Shown here: positions 1 to 5,874 of the stretch, piece after piece | Numbering within the stretch: the first letter of the stretch is position 1 | Layout of the letters: every line of letters starts with the position of its first letter | Source: Acidobacteriota bacterium | GTDB taxonomy: Bacteria > Acidobacteriota > Blastocatellia > Pyrinomonadales > Pyrinomonadaceae | Assembly (NCBI GenBank): GCA_013696385.1 | Contig: JACCYR010000076.1 | Span: forward strand, 1 to 9,977 | DNA: 9,977 bases | Reading direction: 5' to 3' | The notes under the pieces: model-generated | The model's input: only the letters and a program-made list of their open reading frames with translations | The model's database searches: none | Told to the model about the DNA's origin: nothing | Program-made: the position numbers and the translations under genes

Positions 1-163
1 GAACCATAAAATTTTTGATGACGCGATGAAAAATCACTCCGTCGTAATAACCTTTTTCCGCCAAAAGTATGAAATTTTCAGTCGCCCGCGGCGCGTCTTC
101 TTCTAAAAGTTCAAATTTGATTGTTCCTTTATTTGTTTCGATAACTGCAGTTCTATTTGCCAT
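1..163 (-). CDS. Cyclophilin-type peptidyl-prolyl cis-trans isomerase, N-terminal part (cut by window edge)
   Basis: This gene starts at the ATG read leftward from 163 and leaves the window after 54 codons, so only the N-terminal third is visible. Cyclophilins interconvert cis and trans Xaa-Pro bonds and help protein folding. The visible protein begins MANRTAVIETNKGTIKFELL, the usual first strands of small bacterial cyclophilins. It continues through APRATENFILLAEKGYYDG to FHRVIKNFMV at residues 45-54. The FHR motif holds the conserved active-site arginine, here Arg47. There is no signal peptide, so a cytoplasmic enzyme is likely. The start is supported by GAGGAG at 170-175, six nt upstream. 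It is the third gene in a minus-strand run behind the HAD phosphatase and the aspartic protease remnant, separated from the latter by 73 nt. Whether it is intact further left cannot be seen. Confidence 0.9.
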   Translation of the reverse strand, partial: MANRTAVIETNKGTIKFELLEEDAPRATENFILLAEKGYYDGVIFHRVIKNFMV

Positions 164-167
164 AAAA

Positions 168-175
168 TTCTCCTC
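168..175 (-). promoter_or_regulatory. Ribosome binding site of the cyclophilin gene
   Basis: GAGGAGAA on the minus strand ends four nt before the ATG at 163. It is one of the few strong Shine-Dalgarno sequences in the window and fixes the cyclophilin start. Confidence 0.75.
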
Positions 176-236
176 AAAAAATAATAAAACCAAAGATTAA
201 CACATTGGCTTAAAATCAATAAATCAAGCTAAGTTG

Positions 237-645
237 TTATTTTATTTTAACTGCGGGTTGGTCGGGATGCGCGGGATTTGGAATAAGTTTTTGATTATGA
301 CAATCAACCTGCATATCAATCACTTCCAGAACGGTTTGTCCGATAATCACTTCATCGCCCAAAACCATTGCGCTCTCAATCGTTTCACGTCCAATAATGT
401 CAAAAGTTATTGGTTCGGTTAAATCAACACAATCTTTTCTACCGTCAGCGTATTCGGCAATTCTACTGCCGATTGATAAAACACCGAGTTGTTCCACTAC
501 ATTTTGTGGAACAACAGATGAAACCGCGCCCATAGCAACCAAAGCATCAGCTTCATATATGCGGATTTCATCTGTACTGATTTGTCCGCGCCAATGCTTC
601 GTCAAACGCATTTGTTAATTTTACTTTTATTCTAACTTCGCCCAT
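237..645 (-). pseudogene. Clan AA (retropepsin-like) aspartic protease, frameshifted and lacking the catalytic Asp-Thr
   Basis: Two reading frames together make one recognisable member of the small bacterial clan AA aspartic protease family. The first begins at ATG 645 and reads MGEVRIKVKLTNAFDEALAR before drifting to a TGA at 570-568. The second, open to the TAA at 239-237, resumes the family pattern with RGQISTDEIRIYEADALV. It then carries the flap-like YADGRK, the FDIIGRETIE segment, LGDEVIIGQTVLE and the C-terminal LIPNPAHPDQP. The switch falls at about 586-591 and is explained by loss of one nt. In the family the next residues are Val-Asp-Thr-Gly-Ala, where Asp is catalytic. Here they are Val-Ala-Met-Gly-Ala (codons at 525-539), so the catalytic Asp and the Thr are replaced. 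The ATG lies 2 nt beyond the HAD stop, with GGGAG inside the HAD 3' end, which suggests translational coupling. A 124-residue product from an internal ATG at 611 is possible but would be catalytically dead by this motif. A sequencing indel could explain the frameshift but not the active-site change. Confidence 0.75.
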
Positions 646-647
646 TT

Positions 648-1511
648 TCACGCTCCCAAAATAAATTCCTCAATGGCTAATGCTACCCCGTTTTCGTCAT
701 TGCTCAAAGTTATATGAAAATCTTCGCGCTCAAGCAATTCGGGCGAAGCGTTTCCCATTACAACCGCAGTTCCGGCGTATTCGAGCATTTCCAAATCGTT
801 GAAATTATCGCCGATTGCCATTACATTTTCCGCCGAAAATTTATTTAATAAAGCAAGTTTTTCTACACCGATTCCTTTTGAAGCGTCCGACGGCAAAATG
901 TCAATCAGCGTAAAATCAAGCAGCGGATAAACGGTCGTCAGAATTGTTGCCGAATTTTTAAGTTCGTCCTGCAAAACCTTTTCCAGTTCAGACATCGGCA
1001 CACAAGTTCCCGAAAAAGAAACGTGAACCGTTTCATTTTTCTCCAAAACATCTTCCAGATTTTCGACGTGATGAACGGCTTCTTCGGCTTCGTCGCCGTG
1101 CAGACGTTTTGACCACGCAATATATTTTTGCAGCGGAATGTTTTCGTCGGAAACTCTGTCGTAGAGCAAAACGCCTTTGCCGTGCGGGTCGCAGCTTAAA
1201 AGCGCGTCGCCGCCGAATTCGCGCCCGACGCGCAAAATCTCGCGCACAATTTCCTGCGGAACAAGCGACGCGGCGACGGTTTTGAGATTGTGCGCGTATT
1301 TGAGCAACGCGCCGTTGTGTGAAATAAGCGGCGCGTTTAATTCGAGCTGCAAAGCGACGGGACGCGCATCGCGGAAACGTCTGCCGGTCGCAATCGTTAC
1401 CAAAACGCCGTGCTTTTCGGCTTGCCGAATCGCTTCAAGATTTTTCTTGGGAATTTCACCGCTTGAGTTAAGTAAAGTTCCGTCAAGGTCAAGTGCCAGA
1501 AGTTTTAACAT
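648..1511 (-). CDS. Cof-type HAD-IIB family phosphatase
   Basis: This 287-residue cytoplasmic protein has the length and all four motifs of the Cof/HAD-IIB subfamily, Mg-dependent phosphatases acting on sugar phosphates, pyridoxal phosphate, FMN and similar metabolites. Motif I is DLDGT at 8-12, with nucleophile Asp8 and acid Asp10. Motif II is TIATGRR, with Thr42. Motif III is Lys212 in DASKGIG, and motif IV is GDNFND at 234-239. The region between motifs II and III forms the large type IIB cap that sets substrate choice, so the substrate cannot be named. An in-frame TAA lies directly before the ATG, so the start cannot move upstream. There is no Shine-Dalgarno sequence, but a promoter (1521-1549) ends only nine nt away, so the mRNA may be nearly leaderless. 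The stop at 650-648 is 2 nt from the aspartic protease ATG, which marks the two as an operon. Confidence 0.93.
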   Translation of the reverse strand: MLKLLALDLDGTLLNSSGEIPKKNLEAIRQAEKHGVLVTIATGRRFRDARPVALQLELNAPLISHNGALLKYAHNLKTVAASLVPQEIVREILRVGREFGGDALLSCDPHGKGVLLYDRVSDENIPLQKYIAWSKRLHGDEAEEAVHHVENLEDVLEKNETVHVSFSGTCVPMSELEKVLQDELKNSATILTTVYPLLDFTLIDILPSDASKGIGVEKLALLNKFSAENVMAIGDNFNDLEMLEYAGTAVVMGNASPELLEREDFHITLSNDENGVALAIEEFILGA

Positions 1512-1520
1512 TTAACAGAA

Positions 1521-1549
1521 ATTTTAGCTTGAAACCCGATCATTGACAA
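1521..1549 (-). promoter_or_regulatory. Predicted sigma-70-type promoter of the HAD phosphatase gene
   Basis: On the minus strand TTGTCA (1549-1544) is followed after exactly 17 nt by TAAAAT (1526-1521). Each box differs from consensus by one base. The expected transcription start is about 2-4 nt before the ATG at 1511. That agrees with the lack of any Shine-Dalgarno sequence there. In AT-rich DNA such matches can arise by chance. Confidence 0.5.
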
Positions 1550-1651
1550 AATGGCAAAACGGGCAAATTGTCATTTTAGTCTAAGGTCAGCGGTAGTAAA
1601 AGTTATACCTTCAATAGCAAAAACAACAATTACAAATAGCTTAAAGATGTG

Positions 1652-1681
1652 AACAAATGATGAATTTTGAAAACATTTGTT
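1652..1681. promoter_or_regulatory. Operator-like dyad upstream of the PilZ gene
   Basis: AACAAATG (1652-1659) and CATTTGTT (1674-1681) are perfect 8-bp inverted repeats. Their centres lie 22 bp apart, about two helical turns, as expected for a dimeric DNA-binding protein. The right arm touches the proposed -35 box of the PilZ promoter, so binding there could block or modulate transcription. No regulator is identified; the role is inferred from geometry. Confidence 0.35.
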
Positions 1682-1708
1682 GAATTTTATTGAAAAAAGG
1701 TTTATAAA
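1680..1708 (+). promoter_or_regulatory. Predicted promoter of the PilZ-domain gene
   Basis: TTGAAT (1680-1685), a 17-nt spacer and TATAAA (1703-1708) form a near-consensus sigma-70-like promoter. The expected start near 1715 would give a leader of about 55 nt before the ATG at 1770. That ATG has no clear Shine-Dalgarno sequence. The leader includes a small GTAG/CTAC hairpin possibility at about 1750-1765. Confidence 0.5.
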
Positions 1709-1769
1709 GAGTAAAATTGACCAAGTAAATCTTGGATAGCCCGAACGCGCGTAGCATAAAAACTACAAT

Positions 1770-2234
1770 ATGATAAGAAAATTGTTCAGACAATTTAATA
1801 AATCATTATCAAAGCGTGTCGTACCTTTGCGCTATGATTATGAAGTGCCGATTAAGTTGACATTTGAACCGGGTAAAAATGCGGGAGGATTTCAAGCCTC
1901 GTTGATAAATCTTTATATAACGGGCGAAACAAAGGACTTGAGCAAATCAGGAATTGCTTTTATTGTGCCTTCAATCCGTTTGAAGGAAAATTATCTGGTC
2001 GGTGAAAATCGAACGCTTAACGCCGAACTCGATTTACCAAACGGCAAAATAAGTATGAAAATTGTCGGATTAAGATATGAACAAATCGGCAAGCACATCT
2101 CCGCCTCAAAATTTTTAATCGGCGCGAAAATTCTGCAAATGACCGATGAGAACAGGGAAGTTTATGAAACTTTTCTGCGCGACGGCAAAAAATTCAAAAG
2201 CAAGGTTTTTCAATTTGGCATTGATGAAAGCTAA
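1770..2234 (+). CDS. PilZ-domain protein
   Basis: This 154-residue soluble protein matches the PilZ pattern. A basic N-terminal stretch, KRVVPLR at 15-21, precedes a first strand. A variable linker then leads to TKDLSKSG, where DLSKSG at 56-61 is the D-x-S-x-x-G signature that contacts cyclic di-GMP. Later segments such as LNAELDLPNGKISMKIVGLRYE and FLIGAKILQM fit the barrel strands. Known PilZ proteins bind cyclic di-GMP to control motility, polysaccharide production or secretion. The upstream arginine motif is normally RxxxR; here Arg16 and Arg21 are one residue further apart, so ligand binding is plausible but not certain. The gene stands alone, divergent from the HAD operon and convergent with the beta-barrel gene 24 nt downstream. 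No output domain is fused, so it probably acts through a protein partner. Confidence 0.75.
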   Translation: MIRKLFRQFNKSLSKRVVPLRYDYEVPIKLTFEPGKNAGGFQASLINLYITGETKDLSKSGIAFIVPSIRLKENYLVGENRTLNAELDLPNGKISMKIVGLRYEQIGKHISASKFLIGAKILQMTDENREVYETFLRDGKKFKSKVFQFGIDES

Positions 2235-2258
2235 ATTTTTATTATTTCAGACAAATTT

Positions 2259-2954
2259 TCAATTAACCTTAAACTTCAGATTAACGCCAATTCCGTTCAC
2301 TGTTTTCGGAAAACTTGTATCTTTTACAAACAAATAAAAAATATCGGCGGAAAAGTTTTTATTAAACCTTTTGCCGATTCCGGCGAAAAATTCGTTGCGG
2401 TTCCAGGAATGAGCTTGGAAATCGTAGTAAGGCTCGTCGGAAACAAACGGTGTGAAAAGTTCCTTTTTATTTTTGACGAGCGGAATGTTTAAGCGCAGCC
2501 GATTTTTATAGCGAATCGAATCTTTGCGCGAATTTCGCAGGCGATATTCAATCTGATTGCGGTCAACGAGCGAGAATTTTTTCCATTTATTTTCCAAATT
2601 AACGGCAAATCTGAAACGGCTTTCAAAATCTTTTCTGCCCTGAAAAGGCTGGTTTCCGCGATAAAGAGCGTCAGGCACAAAACTAATGTATTTATTCAGC
2701 CGGTAATTAAATCCAAACCCGATGCGCTCGTCAACCGGACGCGAAACGTTGCGCCCGAAGCGTAAAGTTCCGTTGACGGAAAACGTCAGCCTGTCAAACT
2801 CTTTTCCACTTTTATCTTTTGATTTTATTAGCGGAAAAGTAATTGAAGTATCGTTCCAGATTTGAAAATCGCTTTTGATTGGCGTGGTTTGGGAAAAAGC
2901 TGCGGCTGAAAATAAAAAAACAGCAAAAAATAGCGGCAAAATTGTAATTTTCAT
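2259..2954 (-). CDS. DUF2490-like outer-membrane beta-barrel protein
   Basis: The 231-residue product starts with a clear Sec signal peptide. Positive Lys2 is followed by a hydrophobic core to about residue 20, then an Ala/Ser-rich cleavage region ending SAAAFSQ. The mature part is rich in alternating hydrophobic and aromatic residues in short strands separated by charged turns, as in an outer-membrane beta-barrel. The arrangement NDTSITFPL near the start, FGFNYRLNKY mid-protein and RNQIEYRLRN resembles DUF2490 proteins, which have no assigned biochemical role. The protein ends VNGIGVNLKFKVN, a plausible last strand without the usual terminal aromatic residue. It has its own promoter and predicted leaderless start, and lies 61 nt behind the gene ending at 3016. 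The family call comes from recalled pattern, the barrel call from composition and signal peptide. Confidence 0.7.
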   Translation of the reverse strand: MKITILPLFFAVFLFSAAAFSQTTPIKSDFQIWNDTSITFPLIKSKDKSGKEFDRLTFSVNGTLRFGRNVSRPVDERIGFGFNYRLNKYISFVPDALYRGNQPFQGRKDFESRFRFAVNLENKWKKFSLVDRNQIEYRLRNSRKDSIRYKNRLRLNIPLVKNKKELFTPFVSDEPYYDFQAHSWNRNEFFAGIGKRFNKNFSADIFYLFVKDTSFPKTVNGIGVNLKFKVN

Positions 2955-2961
2955 CGGATAT

Positions 2962-2990
2962 GTTATAAAGTTGTTACAAAATTGTTACAA
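2962..2990 (-). promoter_or_regulatory. Predicted promoter of the DUF2490-like gene, with a leaderless start
   Basis: On the minus strand TTGTAA (2990-2985), a 17-nt spacer and TATAAC (2967-2962) make a good promoter. Only 7 nt separate the -10 box from the ATG at 2954, so transcription should begin at or next to the start codon. No Shine-Dalgarno sequence is present. The -35 box lies inside one copy of the TTGTAACAA repeat. Confidence 0.5.
2971..2990. repeat. Tandem near-palindromic 9-mers (TTGTTACAA) over a promoter
   Basis: TTGTTACAA occurs at 2971-2979 and again at 2982-2990, 11 bp apart or about one helical turn. Each copy is a palindrome apart from its central base. They cover the -35 box and spacer of the DUF2490-like promoter, an arrangement typical of cooperative repressor sites. 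The regulator is unknown. Confidence 0.45.
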
Positions 2991-3015
2991 CCAAAATAAT
3001 TGTTTCCGATAAAAA

Positions 3016-3687
3016 TTACAAACCGAGAATAAATCCGCAGATAATAAGGGTAATCCCAAAAGCCAACGGCAGGAAATGTTTGCGGTCAACCACATCGCCT
3101 TTTTTCAGCAAGCGGTGAAAAATTGCAAAAGCCGGTAAAGCCGCGCCGCCGACCGCGCCGCCCAATATCGCGCCGAAAAATGCGCCGATTACGAAGATAA
3201 TAATTCCGCCTGCACCGCCCGCTAAAATTCCCCAGAAAATTCCGATAAACGGAAGCGTGCAAACCATTAAAAGCCAAGGCTCTTTTTCGAGTTCGCGGAC
3301 AATTTTCCCGATAAATTTGCCGGAAAAATAACCGACGACAGCCGAAATAATGTTGACGATAGCAACAATGCCGAGAATCCAGATATCATCGTTCCGCAAA
3401 CCTCTCGAATCAATTAAAAAGCGCAGAAACATTGCCGCCGGTGGAAAACTTCCGAGAAGCAGTCCGAAATACGCGAAAGTTTGTTCGGGCGAAAGCGGAT
3501 TTTTCATCATCGCGGCTTCCGTTTTTTCCCGTTCTGAGTTAAACAAATTTTTTTCACGAGCCGTTTCCGCGTTGATAGCAAGAAGCGCGTCTAATCTTTG
3601 ACGGGTAAGTTCGCTGTCGTGGTCATAGACGGTAAATGAGTCGAAATTGGATTGACGGACAACGGTGCGTGTTTGTTTGGATTCCAT
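3016..3687 (-). CDS. Multi-pass inner-membrane protein of unknown function
   Basis: The 223-residue protein has a hydrophilic, charged N-terminal tail of about 68 residues and then about five likely membrane segments. These lie near 71-92, 101-121, 138-157, 159-191 and 204-222. The fourth is extremely glycine- and alanine-rich (GGAGG, GAFFGAILGGAVGGAA), suggesting tightly packed helices or a glycine-zipper-like hairpin. I recognise no catalytic or transport motif. The start is well supported: GGAG at 3696-3699 lies eight nt upstream of the ATG. The first 97 nt also encode, in another frame, the end of the preceding membrane-anchored protein, so the two are probably co-transcribed and may be coupled. 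The next gene downstream is a predicted outer-membrane protein, but it has its own promoter. Confidence 0.75.
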   Translation of the reverse strand: MESKQTRTVVRQSNFDSFTVYDHDSELTRQRLDALLAINAETAREKNLFNSEREKTEAAMMKNPLSPEQTFAYFGLLLGSFPPAAMFLRFLIDSRGLRNDDIWILGIVAIVNIISAVVGYFSGKFIGKIVRELEKEPWLLMVCTLPFIGIFWGILAGGAGGIIIFVIGAFFGAILGGAVGGAALPAFAIFHRLLKKGDVVDRKHFLPLAFGITLIICGFILGL

Positions 3688-4343
3688 AAATCTTTCTCCA
3701 AGTGTTTGACGACTGATTGTTTATCAGTTTGCGAATTTTCCGCGAACAGTTTTTCAAGCGCGGTCTGCGCTTCTGTATCATCTAAGAGTTTAACAAATTC
3801 GACGGATAAATTGCCAAGCTTTATTTTACCTGAACTAACTTTAAATAGTTTGGCGATAAACTGTAAAAAATCTTGACGCGCCAAAGTATGATGATAAAAA
3901 AGTCGTTTTTGGTTGCGTCTTTGCAGACAAATTGCGGCTAACTCAACTTGTTTATGACCAGTGATGCGAAAAATCTCTTTTTCCGTATCGGCTGTCTTTT
4001 TCGCTTCACCTCTTTTTGAAATAGTTAAACCAAGATAGCGGTCAAAAATTTCACGATAATCGTAAATCGAAACTTTCAATTTACTTTCATGCAAAATTGA
4101 TTCTATTTGTTTTTGGATTAAGAAAATTTTTTTTTCATTATTCGGATTTAAGTAATAAAAATTTTGTCGGATCTTATTTTCCAGAAAAAATCCGAGGGCA
4201 AAAGGAAGCCAAAACGCGAAATTAAAAAATGTTTTAATCCAAAAAAGGCTGAAATCTTTTTTGCGGCGATTTTGCAAAAAATAATAAACGCCGAACGGCG
4301 CGCCGCAAGCTAAATAAATTATCAGAATATCGGTGAAATTCAT
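3591..4343 (-). CDS. Membrane-anchored protein of unknown function, overlapping the next gene
   Basis: The frame is open from an ATG at 4385 to the TAG at 3593-3591. I prefer the ATG at 4343, because the protein then begins MNFTDILIIYLACGAPFG and goes straight into a membrane segment. The 14 extra residues of the longer form add nothing recognisable. Neither start has a good Shine-Dalgarno sequence. The 250-residue product has two likely membrane helices (about residues 4-23 and 33-55), separated by a basic loop QNRRKKDF. A long soluble part follows, rich in Lys, Glu and Leu and probably helical. No known domain is recognised. The C-terminal 32 residues are Pro/Thr/Ser-rich and lie inside the next gene in another frame. 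They may be a tail added by loss of an earlier stop. It is first in the minus-strand membrane-protein pair. Confidence 0.65.
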   Translation of the reverse strand: MNFTDILIIYLACGAPFGVYYFLQNRRKKDFSLFWIKTFFNFAFWLPFALGFFLENKIRQNFYYLNPNNEKKIFLIQKQIESILHESKLKVSIYDYREIFDRYLGLTISKRGEAKKTADTEKEIFRITGHKQVELAAICLQRRNQKRLFYHHTLARQDFLQFIAKLFKVSSGKIKLGNLSVEFVKLLDDTEAQTALEKLFAENSQTDKQSVVKHLEKDLWNPNKHAPLSVNPISTHLPSMTTTANLPVKD

Positions 4344-4485
4344 TACAAACGTGATTGAGCAAGGCGTATGCCATTTGTTACGCAAATTTTTATAAACAAC
4401 CCGTTCTTAATAAAAAGCTGATTTTTACGCTCTGAAATAAAAATAGTTGGAACACAGCCAGCGAAATAATCGTTAAGCCAAATTA

Positions 4486-4516
4486 GCAAAGCGCAAAATT
4501 CTCTCCCGCGCTTTGC
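4486..4516. repeat. GC-rich 9-bp inverted repeat in the 4344-4679 gap
   Basis: GCAAAGCGC (4486-4494) and GCGCTTTGC (4508-4516) pair perfectly around a 13-nt loop, in an otherwise AT-rich gap of roughly 300 nt with no convincing gene. It is not a standard terminator, because neither strand has a following T-tract. It could be a regulatory hairpin in the 5' leader of the minus-strand membrane gene, or one copy of a dispersed palindromic repeat. The rest of the gap shows only AT-rich sequence and the ribosome binding site of the next gene. Confidence 0.5.
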
Positions 4517-4663
4517 AGATTGCAAAAATAAACTTACAAATAATTTATAAAATGCAAAATGTATATTTTTAACGCAGAAAAGGTGGCACTAAAATTGCAA
4601 ATCTAGAAAACGTCAGGAATAAAAATTCAATTATCTTGCATTAACAATATCGGATTTATACAT

Positions 4664-4669
4664 AGAGGA
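4664..4669 (+). promoter_or_regulatory. Ribosome binding site of the 72-residue gene
   Basis: AGAGGA ends ten nt before the ATG at 4680. Together with the terminator downstream, it argues that this short frame is a real gene. Confidence 0.6.
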
Positions 4670-4679
4670 AATAGAAATA

Positions 4680-4898
4680 ATGACAGCCAAAGCCAAAATA
4701 AAAGTTATCAAGAAAAGCGACATCAAAAAGCTGGAAATACCTGTAAAAACTGATGAAAAAACAAATCAGCAAGCCGCTCGTGAAATGGTTTCGACGGTTT
4801 CTAATTGGGTTAATGATTTTCAGAAACGTCAGCGCGAAGAAACCAAACAAGCAATTGAAATTTTTTTCGGAACAAAACCGCAAACTAACGGCGTGTAA
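4680..4898 (+). CDS. Small charged, helical protein of unknown function (72 residues)
   Basis: The product is lysine-rich at its N-terminus (TAKAKIKVIKKSDIKKLEI). A predicted amphipathic helix follows around residues 28-63, including AREMVSTVSNWVNDFQKRQR and EETKQAIEIFFG, with a short polar tail. There is no signal peptide, membrane segment, cysteine or recognised motif. Evidence that it is a gene is its good ribosome binding site, protein-like composition and an intrinsic terminator 67 nt after its stop, making it a single-gene unit. The basic N-terminus and helix would suit a small nucleic-acid-binding or partner-binding protein, but that is only a guess. The complementary strand is also open here; I regard that as a shadow because it lacks a ribosome binding site and has cysteine- and phenylalanine-rich noise composition. 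Confidence 0.65.
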   Translation: MTAKAKIKVIKKSDIKKLEIPVKTDEKTNQQAAREMVSTVSNWVNDFQKRQREETKQAIEIFFGTKPQTNGV

Positions 4899-4964
4899 TT
4901 TTTTGATACAATAACTACTCAAAAGAGTCAACTGTGTTTCATTTCGCATAATCTCAGGCAAAAT

Positions 4965-4997
4965 AAAAAAGGATAGTCAAATCGGCTGTCCTTTTTT
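4965..4997 (+). terminator. Intrinsic terminator after the 72-residue gene
   Basis: AAAAAAGGATAG (4965-4976) pairs with CTGTCCTTTTTT (4986-4997) in a 12-bp stem with one G-U pair and a nine-nt loop. The arm ends in a run of T followed by ATTT. The A-tract on the left means the mirror structure also works on the minus strand, so it may be bidirectional. It separates the small gene from the SDR gene. Confidence 0.85.
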
Positions 4998-5095
4998 ATT
5001 TCATAAAACATTTCGGCGAATTCTTAAATTTCTCTCCTAGACTTTCAAATAGGTATTTGTGCTAAACTGCTTAGAATTTAAGAGATTCTGAGATT

Positions 5096-5857
5096 ATGCA
5101 GGAAAAAGTAGCTATTATTACAGGCGCAAGCAGCGGAATCGGACGCGCTGTTGCATTATTGTTTGCAAAAAATGGCGCGAAGGTCGTCGCTATAGGTAGA
5201 AACAAAAAAGAATTAAATGCTCTGCGCGACGAAGCCCAAGGAAAGTCCGGTGTTGTTAAAGTTTATCTTGCCGACAACCGCGAAGCTACACAGGTTGAAA
5301 GATTATTCAGTTATGTTACTGAAAATTTTAATCGGATTGACGTATTGATCAATGCAGCAGGTATCATTTTGAATGGTTCAATCGAAAACACGACACTTGA
5401 TGATTGGGATAAGATGATGGACATAAATCTCCGCACTGTATTTAATATAATGCAAAAGAGCGTTCCGCAGCTTGAAAAAACAAAGGGAAATATCGTCAAT
5501 GTTTCGAGCGTTGCCGGACTTCGCGCATTTCCGAATGTTTTGGCTTATTGCGTTTCAAAGGCGGCGATTGACCAGCTAACGAGATGTTCCGCGCTCGAAC
5601 TTGCGCCGAAAGGCATTCGCGTTAATGCAGTAAATCCGGGCGTGGTTGTAACAAATCTGCACAAGCGCGGCGGAATGGAAGAAGAAAAATACAAGGATTT
5701 TTTAGAGAATTCCAAAAAAACACATCCCGTTGGACGAGTCGGCGAACCGTGGGAAATTGCCGAACTGATTTATTATCTGGCTTCGGAAAAGGCGGCGTGG
5801 ATAACGGGCGCGACTTACGAAATTGATGGCGGACGCGCTCAAACCTGTGCGCGATAA
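5096..5857 (+). CDS. Short-chain dehydrogenase/reductase (classical SDR)
   Basis: This 253-residue NAD(P)-dependent oxidoreductase has every classical SDR landmark. The dinucleotide-binding loop is TGASSGIG at 9-16 and the NAAG motif is at 86-89. The catalytic tetrad is Asn111, Ser138, Tyr151 and Lys155, in the contexts MDINLR, VSSVAG and YCVSK. PGVVVTN at 180-186 and a C-terminal WITGATYEIDGG are also typical. Arg35 after the second strand (GRN) favours NADP(H) over NAD(H), because basic residues there contact the 2'-phosphate. Length is normal for the family, probably a cytoplasmic tetramer. The motifs fit FabG-like or sugar/steroid-type SDRs, but the substrate cannot be told from sequence alone. 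No strong Shine-Dalgarno sequence precedes the ATG. The metallo-hydrolase gene begins 17 nt after the stop and is probably co-transcribed. Confidence 0.93.
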   Translation: MQEKVAIITGASSGIGRAVALLFAKNGAKVVAIGRNKKELNALRDEAQGKSGVVKVYLADNREATQVERLFSYVTENFNRIDVLINAAGIILNGSIENTTLDDWDKMMDINLRTVFNIMQKSVPQLEKTKGNIVNVSSVAGLRAFPNVLAYCVSKAAIDQLTRCSALELAPKGIRVNAVNPGVVVTNLHKRGGMEEEKYKDFLENSKKTHPVGRVGEPWEIAELIYYLASEKAAWITGATYEIDGGRAQTCAR

Positions 5858-5874
5858 TGCCGAAAAACTAAATT

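Noticed and set aside
586..591. Programmed ribosomal frameshift in the aspartic protease
   Set aside because: There is no slippery heptamer, homopolymer or clear downstream structure, and the active site is also lost, so decay or an indel error is simpler.
1177..1515. 112-residue plus-strand frame inside the HAD gene
   Set aside because: It is antisense to a gene with all four HAD motifs, and its Ser/Arg/Cys-rich composition is that of a shadow frame.
4343..4525. 60-residue minus-strand frame in the 4344-4679 gap
   Set aside because: It spans the hairpin at 4486-4516, has no ribosome binding site or motif and overlaps the start of the membrane-anchored gene.
4636..4662. TTGCAT and TATACA as a promoter for the 72-residue gene
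   Set aside because: The spacer is only 15 nt, and the start would fall within the ribosome binding site.
4656..4961. 101-residue minus-strand frame over the 72-residue gene
   Set aside because: It is rich in Phe, Cys and Tyr as in antisense noise and has no ribosome binding site. The plus-strand gene has a site and a terminator.
5022..5083. TCTTAAATT/AATTTAAGA inverted repeat upstream of the SDR gene
   Set aside because: The 9-bp arms are entirely AT-rich except for one base and 44 nt apart, which is easily chance in this DNA.
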